Source: Capniomyces stellatus (taxonomy: Eukaryota > Kickxellomycota > Harpellomycetes > Harpellales > Legeriomycetaceae). Taken from it: a stretch of 13,911 nt of DNA. The first letter of the stretch is position 1. Each line of letters opens with the position of its first letter. Shown here one piece after another: positions 1 through 8,083 of the stretch. The stretch is taken from positions 220,979 through 234,889 of the forward strand of contig LUVW01000037.1 of assembly GCA_001661515.1 (NCBI GenBank), given 5' to 3'. Made by a program: the position numbers and the translations under genes. Under the pieces are notes generated by a model that had not been told where the DNA came from, made no database searches, and worked only from the letters and a program-made list of their open reading frames with translations.

Positions 1-894
1 ATAAAACGCGTACTCTGTCACAAGCGATATTTTTCATGCACGCCTTGTCGATTTCAGGGTCAACAGTATCTGCGAATAAATCGAACAAATGGAATATTGG
101 GAGGCCTTAATGGATATTACAGCAAATCCACTGATATTTGGAGACTTTTCATCTCTCAAATGCTTTTTAGTGAAAAAGGAAGAGGTGTAACGCTAATTAC
201 ACAGCGGCTTTTACTTAGTGCAGCTTACTGCTTTAGAAATGATGATGATACTGATGCAAAGAGTTTTTAGGACCCATTTGCTGTTTTTAGTAGATCAAGG
301 TTATACGACTATGCCACAATAATAAATTGCTATGATAGAACCCTTGTAGAAAAGACTATCATTCACAAGAATTACACACAAACCGAATACAAGAATCAAA
401 GCAATATTGCGCTGATCTAGTTAAAAGAAGATTTCAAATCAGCCGATATTACTGTTTCAAAGATATACAGCGAATACAAAAGTCACAGTTTAAATTTAGT
501 AATTGCTGGGTGGGGAACTAACAATACAGCAACACAGAATAAACCAAGTAATTCAAAAGCGGAAAATATTGCTATTTCTAAAACAAATCTGTTCAAGGCT
601 TTAAACCATGCATGGGATGATACAAATAACAATGCCACATATTGTTTAGATGTATCACCAAAAGCAACACCATTTTCTGGAGATACAGATGGGCCTGTTT
701 ATAAACCATGCACCAAAAACAATATATTGGTCGGTATTGCATCTTCAGGCAATAGGCCGAATAAATACCCGGTCACTGGACTTGAATGTGGATTAAGAGG
801 ATCAAAGGGCTATTTTACTCGAGCTTTTAGTCACATAAACTGGGTCAGGAAACACGCTGGTGGTGATTCGGTTGATATAAAGGTCAGTTGCTGA
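1..894 (+). pseudogene. Trypsin-like serine protease (S1A) pseudogene, 5' end outside window
   Basis: One reading frame (frame 1) can be followed from the left edge to TGA at 892-894, broken only by TAG stops at 268-270 and 418-420. Landmarks of chymotrypsin-fold proteases occur in order: an activation-type N-terminus ILGG (94-105), LSAAYC in place of LSAAHC (217-231), SNIALI in place of the DIAL motif (400-417), IAGWGT (502-519), SGDTDGP in place of GDSGGP (676-696), and a C-terminal YFTR...INWVRKH helix region. The catalytic residues are all replaced: His57 to Tyr (226-228), Asp102 to Asn (403-405) and Ser195 to Thr (685-687). Active relatives are secreted endopeptidases; such families occur in insect-associated fungi (family knowledge). 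No start codon or signal peptide is visible because the gene enters from the left. With two stops and no triad it cannot be an active protease. Whether the triad was lost before or after the stops is unknown. Confidence 0.88.
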
Positions 895-1410
895 ACAATG
901 TGGGTTTGGTACAAAGTGTTGTTTGGTTATTAAGTTGGGCTCACACCAAGTCTAAATGTTCAGTTGAGGGAGTGGTGTGTGGTACGTGATTTAGAATGTG
1001 CTTTACAAGAGTCGAGTGGGTGGATAGTAAGAAAAAGTGATACCGTTGATTTGGCTTTTCGTTAAAGAGTTGAAAAATCGAAGTCTGAATAAACTGCGGA
1101 AAATAGCACCAAAACCGATTGAAACAATTCCGCAGTCCAATCAAAAAATGTTGGATTAAATTGGTGAATCCAATTGACAAGTTCGCAGTTTTTATTTTTT
1201 ATTGAAATTTATTAATATGAACGTTAATAAATGTATAAAGTTTTACAGTCTAGCTATATTAAAAGAGCATAAATTATTTCAGTTTGTTCTTTAGTGTCTT
1301 TAGGGGTCAGTCAAGGAAAAATGTTATTTTATCTTTACTTGGATCTTCACCAGGCTCAAAGGCAAACCAGTTGCATTGATTTTGACCCAATTTAACATTT
1401 TTATTTTAAT
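895..1410. other. Intergenic region, no supported gene
   Basis: No convincing coding sequence in this spacer between the protease pseudogene and the F-box/ankyrin gene. A minus-strand reading frame of 79 codons (1180-941) has no recognisable domain and is probably chance. Two short perfect inverted repeats are present: ACTGCGGAA at 1093-1101 against 1128-1136, and TTGGATT at 1151-1157 against 1167-1173. A segment at 1304-1388 is bounded by imperfect inverted ends (GGGTCAGTCAA and TTGATTTTGACCC) and might be a tiny MITE-like remnant, which is weakly supported. Confidence 0.5.
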
Positions 1411-1430
1411 TTGTCTTTTTGTTTAAAAGA

Positions 1431-1438
1431 TATAAATA
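1431..1438 (+). promoter_or_regulatory. Candidate TATA box of the F-box/ankyrin gene
   Basis: TATAAATA lies 150 bp upstream of the first in-frame ATG (1588). It would place transcription start near 1460-1480 and give a 5' leader of roughly 110 nt. The surrounding DNA is A+T-rich, so a chance match is quite possible. Confidence 0.35.
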
Positions 1439-1587
1439 CAAAGTCAGTGGACTTGAAAAGAAAAGTATTTTTTGAATCAAATCCCAATCCTCTTATTTTA
1501 ATCACTATTAGAATCAAGTTATTAACTACTGTGCTAACACTAATTAAAATTCAAGCTGATATTTTAAAAGAGAGAATAAAACAGAGA

Positions 1588-4500
1588 ATGAGTTTCAGCA
1601 GTAATAGCAAAGTAGGGAAATTGAGTTCCAGTGGTAACACCAAAACAAGAAAGACTGATTTCAATGATTTGCCAGAAAGTGTCATATCAGAGATATTCGT
1701 GTTGGCTCAAAACCCAGAGATATCAACGCTTTCAAGAACGCTTTACAGAGTGTCAAACGAGTCCAGTACAATCAAGCAATTTCTGAATTTATACACGAGG
1801 AATATTAATTATAATTTGGATAGCTTGAAGGATTTTGACAAAAATATTTTAAAAAAATACAGCAAAATAGCAAAGGATGAGAAAAGGATTGTTGAGGCGT
1901 TGGCAAACTGTAAAAAAATAAGTTACCCAAGACTGGTAGAGCTGGCAAGAAAATATAATTGGAAAAACATGAAGGGATGGATAGTTAAAATGTATGTAGT
2001 TTTGGATTCGAGAGATGATGCGGAGATATTGTTTTCGAACACGAATGTATCGGACGGTGTATTGTTGGATATAGATATAGCGGATATGCTAGCTCTACTA
2101 TATAGAAGATATGAAGACTCTGATATTGTGAGAGAAGGGTTAACAATCAGGCCGTTTTACAGTTTAAATGGCAGCAATATTCTCGAAGTCAAGTATCTAA
2201 ATCAAAGCATTGATAAATGGAATATTGAGATGAATTTAGACAGAGACCTTGTCAAGCCGAGTGAGGAAACCCATAATATGCCGGGGATGGAGTTTCTAGA
2301 AGAAATTATTGAGTTGGGGAGGTCGGAAATATACATTCCGGCAAATATATCAAGTCAGAACTTGGAAACTGTTGAAGAAATCAAAAGAGTCAAGCTGTCA
2401 CATAATAATGAATATTTCGAATATCTGTTGTTTCTTGTTTTTGAAGCTTGTATACGAAGAGATCTTGAGCTGCTGGACGAATTGATTGAGCTTGATATCA
2501 GAATATATGGCAGATTTCTAACTCTATCTTTTGAGGACTCGCACATTGCTTGTATACTTGACAAAGTATATGAGAATAGTGATTTGGTAGTTGATGCTTA
2601 CATGCTGGTGTGTCTCATTTCATTCATCGTATTTAAAGGCGAGTTAACAGACCATTTGATTCAGCATAGCTTGTTTGAGACACACAAAGAAAAGGTTTTT
2701 AAGCTGGCTTGTAGAAATAGCAGTATATATGAAGCAAGAACGGCGTTTACTAAAATAGAGAAGACAGTAGACAATGTAGAGATGCTGTTGGAGATGGCAT
2801 ACGAGGCAAGTGATTCAGAAACAGTAAAATATTTGGTTGATTCAGGCTTCAATGTGATCCGAGATGACAATTTGGCGTTGAGAGCAGCGATTAGGGGTGG
2901 TGATTTAGAACTGGTAAAATATTTACTTGAAAACGGATCGAGTTTGGAGAACGACGAGTTTAATGGAGTTGAGGGTATTATTGAGCTCTACGGACATGGA
3001 TTGGTGAAAAAACTGACATCGGAAAATCTAGTATTATCAGGCGACAATGATGGGAGGGAATTATCAAATTACAAAGAAATAATCGAGTTTTTGCTTGAAT
3101 ACACACGTTATTTGAACGAAGGAGACAATTATAGGAATACTATAAAATATAGAGATATAGCGCAATACCTTGCTCTTGGAAAAGAACTGAGCATATTAGA
3201 AGAGTTCGAGGATATTTTGAGTTACAGAGGTTGGTATAACCAAGAATCACATCTGGCTTTGACCATTGTATACCAGATAGTGACGTTTGTCTTTCAAAGC
3301 AAAGAAAGTAGTAATCTAATCAGTACATCAAGGTGGTTAAATAGAGTGGATATTGGAGAGACTAAAGGAATAGACTCAATAAATTGTGATAGACCCATAT
3401 TGAATGCCAGTTATTTTGCCAATATCCAAAAAGAGTTGGAAAGCAAGGCGATTGAGGTTATGAAGGTACTGCTTGAAGGTGGTTTGAGAGTGGGCAGTGG
3501 CAGTTTTAAAGGCATAATGGTTGCAGCCAAAATTAATAGCATCGAGATGGCAAAGCTGCTGGTTGAGCGTAGTGCTAAATTGGACAACACAGAATGTAAT
3601 GGAGTTAAAGAAGCTTGTGAAAACAACAACATCGAGTTGGTCAAATTGTTGCTTGAGAATGGCGCTAAATTGGAGGATGCGTGTTATAATGGGATTGACG
3701 AGGCTTGTGAAAACAACAACATTGAGTTAGTCAAAATTTTGCTTGAGAATGGTGCTGAATTGGACAACACAGAGTATAAAGAGATTAGGGAAGCCTGTAG
3801 AAACAACAATATCGAGTTAGTCAAATTGTTGCTTGAGAATGGTGCTAAATTGGATAATGCGTATTATAACGGGATCAGGGAAGCTTGTAGAAACAACAAC
3901 ATTGGATTAGTCAAATTGTTGCTTGAGAATGGTGCTGAATTGGACAACACAAGATGTAACGGGATTGAAGAGGCTTGTAAAAACAATAACATCGAATTAG
4001 TCGAATTGTTGCTTGAGAATGGCGCTAAATTGGATAATGCGTATTATAACGGGATTGACGAGGCTTGTAGAAACAACAACATTGGATTAGTCAAATTTTT
4101 GCTTAAGAATGGTGCTATATTGGACAACACAGAGTATAATGGGATTAGGGAAGCCTGTAGAAACAACAACATCGAATTAGTCAAATTTTTGCTTGAGAAT
4201 GGTACTGAATTGGACAACACAGAGTATAACGGGATCAGGGAAGCTTGTAGAAACAACAACATTGGATTAGTCAAATTGTTGCTTGAGAATGGTGCTGAAT
4301 TGGACAACACAAGATGTAACGGGATTGACGAGGCTTGTAGAAACAACAACATCGAATTAGTCAAATTTTTGCTTAAGAATGGTGCTATATTGGACAACAC
4401 AGAGTATAATGGGATTAGGGAAGCCTGTAGAAACAACAACATCGAATTAGTCAAATTTTTGCTTGAGAATGGTACTGAATTGGACAACACAAGATGTAAC

Positions 4501-5376
4501 GGGATTGAAGAGGCTTGTAAAAACAATAACATCGAATTAGTCGAATTGTTGCTTGAGAATGGTGCTAGATTGGGTGGTGCGTATTATGACAAGATCAGGG
4601 AAGCTTGTAGAAACAACAACATTGAGTTAGTCAAATTGTTGCTCGAGAATGGCGCTAAATTGGATAATGCGTATTATAACGGGATCAACGAGGCTTGTAG
4701 AAACAACAACATTGGATTAGTCAAATTGTTGCTTGAAAATGGTGCTAAATTGGAAGATTCGCACTATAACGGGATCAAAGAGGCTTGTAGAAACAACAAC
4801 ATCGAATTAGTCAAATTGTTGCTTGAGAATGGTACTGAATTGTATAATGCGTGGTATAACGGGATTGACGAGGCTTGTAGAAATAACAACATCGAATTAG
4901 TCAAATTGTTACTCGAAAACGGTGCTAAATTGTACAATCTTGAATATGATGGTATTAAGGTGGCTTGCAATAAAAACTATGCCGAGGTTCTGTCACTGTT
5001 AGTGGAAAGATTGCATGTCCCCTATTCAGTTGGAATAAACATCTTTAAGATGGCTTGTAGAACAAATAATACTGAATTGGCCAACAAACTGATTACTAAT
5101 GGGCTGGATATGGAAAATCCGTGCTATACTGGGGTGGATGTGGCATGTGAACTTAACAACATTGAAATGGTGAAACTATTGCTACCACACAAACCAGATT
5201 TGACTAGACAAAAGTACAATGGTCTTAAGCAGGCTTGTTTGAATAGGAATGCTGAGATGATCAAACTGTTGCTTGACTGTGGCGCTACTCTAGATGATCC
5301 CAAGTATTCTGATATCATTGATATTTGTTCGAGAAACAGTGTTGAGGAATCCAAGTTATTGATTAAAGATATGTAA
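1588..5376 (+). CDS. F-box protein with long 30-residue ankyrin-repeat array
   Basis: Uninterrupted 1262-codon gene, TAA at 5374-5376. The frame is open from a stop at 1393-1395, but the first ATG in frame is 1588, with A at -3, so I start there; a TTG at 1411 is not a credible eukaryotic start. Residues 1-22 are Ser/Lys-rich. Residues about 23-66 fit an F-box (DFNDLPESVISEIF, then TLSRTLYRVSNE). F-boxes normally bind Skp1 in SCF ubiquitin ligases, which suggests a substrate receptor (inference). Residues 67-395 are charged, probably helical, and unrecognised. Ankyrin-like units appear near 395-460 and 620-670. Fifteen near-identical 30-residue units fill 671-1120, and degenerate units run to the end. 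The unit consensus NGI.EAC.NNNIELVKLLLENGA.LDN keeps the helix-2 LVKLLLENGA core but lacks the canonical TPLH turn and is three residues shorter than the usual 33. No signal peptide, membrane segment or intron is seen. A decayed paralogue lies at 11549-12013. The F-box call is good but not certain. Confidence 0.9.
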   Translation: MSFSSNSKVGKLSSSGNTKTRKTDFNDLPESVISEIFVLAQNPEISTLSRTLYRVSNESSTIKQFLNLYTRNINYNLDSLKDFDKNILKKYSKIAKDEKRIVEALANCKKISYPRLVELARKYNWKNMKGWIVKMYVVLDSRDDAEILFSNTNVSDGVLLDIDIADMLALLYRRYEDSDIVREGLTIRPFYSLNGSNILEVKYLNQSIDKWNIEMNLDRDLVKPSEETHNMPGMEFLEEIIELGRSEIYIPANISSQNLETVEEIKRVKLSHNNEYFEYLLFLVFEACIRRDLELLDELIELDIRIYGRFLTLSFEDSHIACILDKVYENSDLVVDAYMLVCLISFIVFKGELTDHLIQHSLFETHKEKVFKLACRNSSIYEARTAFTKIEKTVDNVEMLLEMAYEASDSETVKYLVDSGFNVIRDDNLALRAAIRGGDLELVKYLLENGSSLENDEFNGVEGIIELYGHGLVKKLTSENLVLSGDNDGRELSNYKEIIEFLLEYTRYLNEGDNYRNTIKYRDIAQYLALGKELSILEEFEDILSYRGWYNQESHLALTIVYQIVTFVFQSKESSNLISTSRWLNRVDIGETKGIDSINCDRPILNASYFANIQKELESKAIEVMKVLLEGGLRVGSGSFKGIMVAAKINSIEMAKLLVERSAKLDNTECNGVKEACENNNIELVKLLLENGAKLEDACYNGIDEACENNNIELVKILLENGAELDNTEYKEIREACRNNNIELVKLLLENGAKLDNAYYNGIREACRNNNIGLVKLLLENGAELDNTRCNGIEEACKNNNIELVELLLENGAKLDNAYYNGIDEACRNNNIGLVKFLLKNGAILDNTEYNGIREACRNNNIELVKFLLENGTELDNTEYNGIREACRNNNIGLVKLLLENGAELDNTRCNGIDEACRNNNIELVKFLLKNGAILDNTEYNGIREACRNNNIELVKFLLENGTELDNTRCNGIEEACKNNNIELVELLLENGARLGGAYYDKIREACRNNNIELVKLLLENGAKLDNAYYNGINEACRNNNIGLVKLLLENGAKLEDSHYNGIKEACRNNNIELVKLLLENGTELYNAWYNGIDEACRNNNIELVKLLLENGAKLYNLEYDGIKVACNKNYAEVLSLLVERLHVPYSVGINIFKMACRTNNTELANKLITNGLDMENPCYTGVDVACELNNIEMVKLLLPHKPDLTRQKYNGLKQACLNRNAEMIKLLLDCGATLDDPKYSDIIDICSRNSVEESKLLIKDM
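3598..4947 (+). repeat. Tandem array, 15 x 90 bp ankyrin-coding units
   Basis: Fifteen head-to-tail 90-bp units, each encoding 30 residues that begin at NGI/NGV or a variant. DNA identity is very high and higher-order copies are present. 4086-4221 equals 4356-4491 (offset 270 bp, three units). 3865-3968 equals 4225-4328 (offset 360 bp, four units). A segment around 3941-4020 equals 4481-4560 (offset 540 bp, six units). The next unit, at 4948, is clearly more divergent. This pattern points to recent unequal exchange, slippage or gene conversion inside the gene. It is also a place where short-read assembly could miscount units. Confidence 0.95.
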
Positions 5377-6908
5377 TTGTTGAATTTAGTTTATTTGGTA
5401 GAGTTTCTGTCTAGTTTTTACATTTGGTTTTACTGTTTGTGGGTTTATTATTTGATAATCTGATATTTGATTCTGTTACTTGGTCAAACACTTGGATAAT
5501 ATAAAAATTGAGAAATGAATCGACTTTGGTTAGAGTTAGTAATACTGTTTGGTTTTGTTTTTATTCTGTTGAATGGCAAATTGATAGGACTAGCTGTTTG
5601 TTATCATGAGCAGTTTTGTGTCGTTGTTGACATCGCTTTTCCGAGTAAGTTGAAGCTGGCTTTGGTGTGTTTGGTTTGTTTTTAGTTGGTGGTATTTACT
5701 GCAATGTTTTCCAAATGAGATTAAATAGTTTGACATTGATTATGGACTATGATATTGACCCTTGAATAATAGGTGTGGAAATAAAGTGGTGTTGGCGTTG
5801 AGATTGTTGAAATAGGGATTAATGTTGGTGTTCCATTGAATATGTTTGGTGTTTGCCTGTTTCAACATTGCTGCTTGCCTTTTAGACTTGGTTATGGTGA
5901 TGTCATTTGGTTTGTTCTGCTACTACTGGTGTATGAATAAAATGATATAGTATATTGTTTAACATCAAAATAAAACATGGTATTGATATTCTATCAATAA
6001 ATTAAAGTGTTTTGATGTCGAATGGTTTGTTATAGTTGCTGTAGATGACGTTGGTTTTATAAAAGTATGGATCTATTGAAGTGAGACTGGCTCAATTCAG
6101 AGAATGTTTGTCAATAACCAACACTCAATTGTTGAGATAAATGAGCAAGCAATATACATTGTTTTGTTTAGTTTTTATTATATCTATGTTTTGTTTTATT
6201 ATATTTATATTAAAGTGGATGCCAGATTTATCAGTTGAAACAACTATTTCTGGTTTTAAACATACTGTTGTGGGTTGTGTGTTTATCAGTGACTGAGTTA
6301 TTTACAGATTTAAGAGAACACTGGCGGTTATCAATAGATAAAAGTAAACAGGGTACTCGGCTAGTATTAATCGTTTATAAATACTCAAAACAAGGTAGTT
6401 GGCATTGGTTGTAGTAACACAGCAATGGTGTTGTATTCTGGTATGTGTCTATTTGAATCCATGATTAACAAGTGTTTACAACTCTGAAATAGCAGAATTA
6501 TGAAAATAACACGAGTTTTCATCAGTTTAAAGAGTTGATTCAAATATTTAATGGGAACCAGGCAGAGTCGGAATTAGTAGGTATCAACTCGTGTTTGATT
6601 GTCTCTGATCCAATAGTTACTTCATTGGTTTAACTTGACTTGATGCTGGTGGTTGATGGTTGGTGTAGTTTATTATCCTATTTATTTGATTATGATTATA
6701 ATTATTCAGGTGACTACCAACAGCTTTGTCAGCCCCAAAACAATTGCTTGTTCATCTATTTATCAAAACTTGGCATGTTAATCTGGGTTATTTATTGCTG
6801 AGTTGTCAATTACAATATTCTGGTTTGGATCTGGTATAGTATTTTCGAGTGCAGACTCGGCTGGAAACTGTTTTATCATCACAGTCCAGGTATTGGATGT
6901 GATTACTG

Positions 6909-6929
6909 TTCGAGTATAAATCACTCGAA
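6909..6929. repeat. Short perfect hairpin
   Basis: TTCGAGT (6909-6915) and ACTCGAA (6923-6929) form a 7-bp stem with a 7-nt loop. No gene or T-run is attached to it, and the function is unknown. Confidence 0.4.
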
Positions 6930-7825
6930 TATGACCCAACTTGGGTGCAGATCGGATTAACAAATAAATGTGGTGATGATTTTTATATTGATTGGTGGGT
7001 TGTGGTGTGTGTTTTGGATTATTTCTTTGAAGAATAGTGTCATTTGGCACACCAAGACCAACACCATCAATTTAGGATGCGGTATTGATTGATTTCAGCT
7101 GTTCATAAACATATTCGCTGTTATCTATTCATTCAAGTTGTGTTTTTGTTTAAAATACCCATTAAAGCTACTATGATTCTGAATTATTACTCGGATTACA
7201 TATTATACTCGACAATTGAAATGTGTAGAATGGCTGAAATCTGGATTATTTATCAACACCCAACTATTTATCACCACCTGATAAACAATGATTAGATTGT
7301 ATTGTAGTTGGTATAGAATGTCAATTGACTGACTCTCACCAACTGTGTGTTACTACTTGATATCAGAATCAGTAATTAGCCAACAAATAAAAGTGAGATC
7401 AGCAGCCAATTAATCCGACTAGCAGAAATAGTACTAGTTTGCTCGAAACCAACATTGAAGTCAGAACTGGTTGTTTGAAATGCCGAATAATCAAACAAAG
7501 CTACTCTGCTCTTGAAACAACACCCATTTGCACTGCTTCCAAATAATTTATTGTCTGACATAACGTGGTGATGTTGGGAGTAGCTGGGTTGGCTGTTTTG
7601 GTGCTCGATTCTGTTGTTTCTCATTCTGGCATATCAGTCCTTTATAAATCAATTACCTTTTAATGCCGAGTTGATTAGCAGAATAAAAAGAGCTGAGAAA
7701 CAATCATTCACAGCCTATTACTTGGTATATACGCTAGATCAAACCTTTGAAAGTAGATTTGGTTGTTTTTTTATCAAATAACTATCAACCTGTTTCAAAT
7801 AGAACAAAACAGAGTGTGTGTTGAT

Positions 7826-7862
7826 CAAGCTTGATTTTTTATTCATGTACAAGCTTGATTTT
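7826..7862. repeat. 13-bp direct repeat containing AAGCTT
   Basis: CAAGCTTGATTTT occurs at 7826-7838 and again at 7850-7862, 24 bp apart. The first copy sits within the palindrome ATCAAGCTTGAT. It lies about 70 bp beyond the 3' end of the minus-strand tRNA pair, and no role is evident. Confidence 0.6.
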
Positions 7863-7929
7863 AACAAAAAGCAAATGAAAACAAATATCGAAATAAAAAC
7901 AGAAGCAAGTTGAGATTGATGCAAAGAAT

Positions 7930-7934
7930 AAAAA
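7930..7934 (-). terminator. Pol III oligo-T terminator of tRNA-Cys
   Basis: On the minus strand five T follow the discriminator base (itself T, 7935), making a six-T run 7935-7930. This is a standard RNA polymerase III stop. Confidence 0.8.
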
Positions 7935-8006
7935 AGGAGCGACCGAGGTTCGAGCTCGGGACCGCCCGATTTGCAATCGGAAGCTCTACCACTGAGCTAT
8001 CACTCC
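7935..8006 (-). tRNA. tRNA-Cys (anticodon GCA)
   Basis: Complete 72-nt cloverleaf, discriminator included, with no intron. The acceptor stem GGAGTGA/TCGCTCC has one G-U pair. The D-arm is GCTC...GAGC. The anticodon stem is TCCGA/TCGGG with loop TTGCAAA, giving anticodon GCA (7974-7972 on the minus strand). The T-arm CCGAG/CTCGG has loop CTCGAAC, so position 54 is C rather than the usual T. The discriminator is U73 (7935), the base expected of tRNA-Cys and a known identity element for cysteinyl-tRNA synthetase. CCA is not encoded, as expected in a eukaryotic nucleus. It lies directly downstream of tRNA-Pro with a five-base spacer. The short frames crossing this region on both strands are artefacts of the tRNA sequence. 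Confidence 0.95.
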
Positions 8007-8011
8007 AAAAA
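8007..8011 (-). terminator. T5 spacer/terminator between tRNA-Pro and tRNA-Cys
   Basis: The only bases between the two tRNA genes are five T on the minus strand. They can act as the Pol III terminator of tRNA-Pro, or be read through to give a dimeric precursor that is then processed. Confidence 0.7.
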
Positions 8012-8083
8012 GGGCTTGACCGGGGATTGAACCCGGGGCCTCTCGCACCCAAAGCGAGAATCATACCACTAGACCATCAAGCC
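8012..8083 (-). tRNA. tRNA-Pro (anticodon UGG)
   Basis: Complete 72-nt cloverleaf, discriminator included, with no intron. The acceptor GGCTTGA pairs perfectly with TCAAGCC. The anticodon stem is CTCGC/GCGAG with loop TTTGGGT, giving anticodon TGG (8051-8049 on the minus strand). The T-arm is CCGGG/CCCGG with loop TTCAATC. The discriminator is C73 (8012), as in yeast tRNA-Pro. The TGG anticodon is expected to read proline codons CCA and CCG. The A and B boxes are internal, and no separate upstream promoter is required or obvious. It is the first gene of the tandem pair with tRNA-Cys. Confidence 0.96.

Larger units (their letters stand above)
5377..7929. other. Gene-poor spacer, about 2.5 kb
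   Basis: Read in six frames, this stretch shows short stop-riddled frames without recognisable domains. The 90-codon minus frame at 7050-6778, the 82-codon minus frame at 7624-7376 and the 68-codon plus frame at 7089-7295 look like chance. AATAAA hexamers at 5780 and 5936 could serve poly(A) addition for the F-box/ankyrin gene, but both are far from its stop. A perfect 7-bp hairpin (TTCGAGT/ACTCGAA, 6909-6929) and a 13-bp direct repeat (7826-7838 and 7850-7862) are the only structures I found. Confidence 0.55.

Noticed and set aside
268..420. TAG reassigned as a sense codon, making the protease relic functional
   Set aside because: All three catalytic residues are also gone, and the second relic in the window carries TAA and TAG stops plus a frameshift; ordinary decay explains both.
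1411..1587. Extension of the F-box/ankyrin frame upstream to a TTG at 1411
   Set aside because: The frame is open, but there is no ATG before 1588, nuclear genes rarely start at TTG, and the candidate TATA box lies inside this stretch.
4044..4532. 162-codon minus-strand frame with its own repeats
   Set aside because: It is the antisense shadow of the 90-bp ankyrin units; the repetition is inherited from the sense strand.
3598..4947. CRISPR-like or satellite array
   Set aside because: The 90-bp periodicity is exactly in codon phase, fully coding, and matches ankyrin-type helices.
6778..7050. 90-codon minus-strand frame
   Set aside because: Low-complexity Asn/His/Pro-rich start, no recognisable domain, and composition like the surrounding non-coding DNA.
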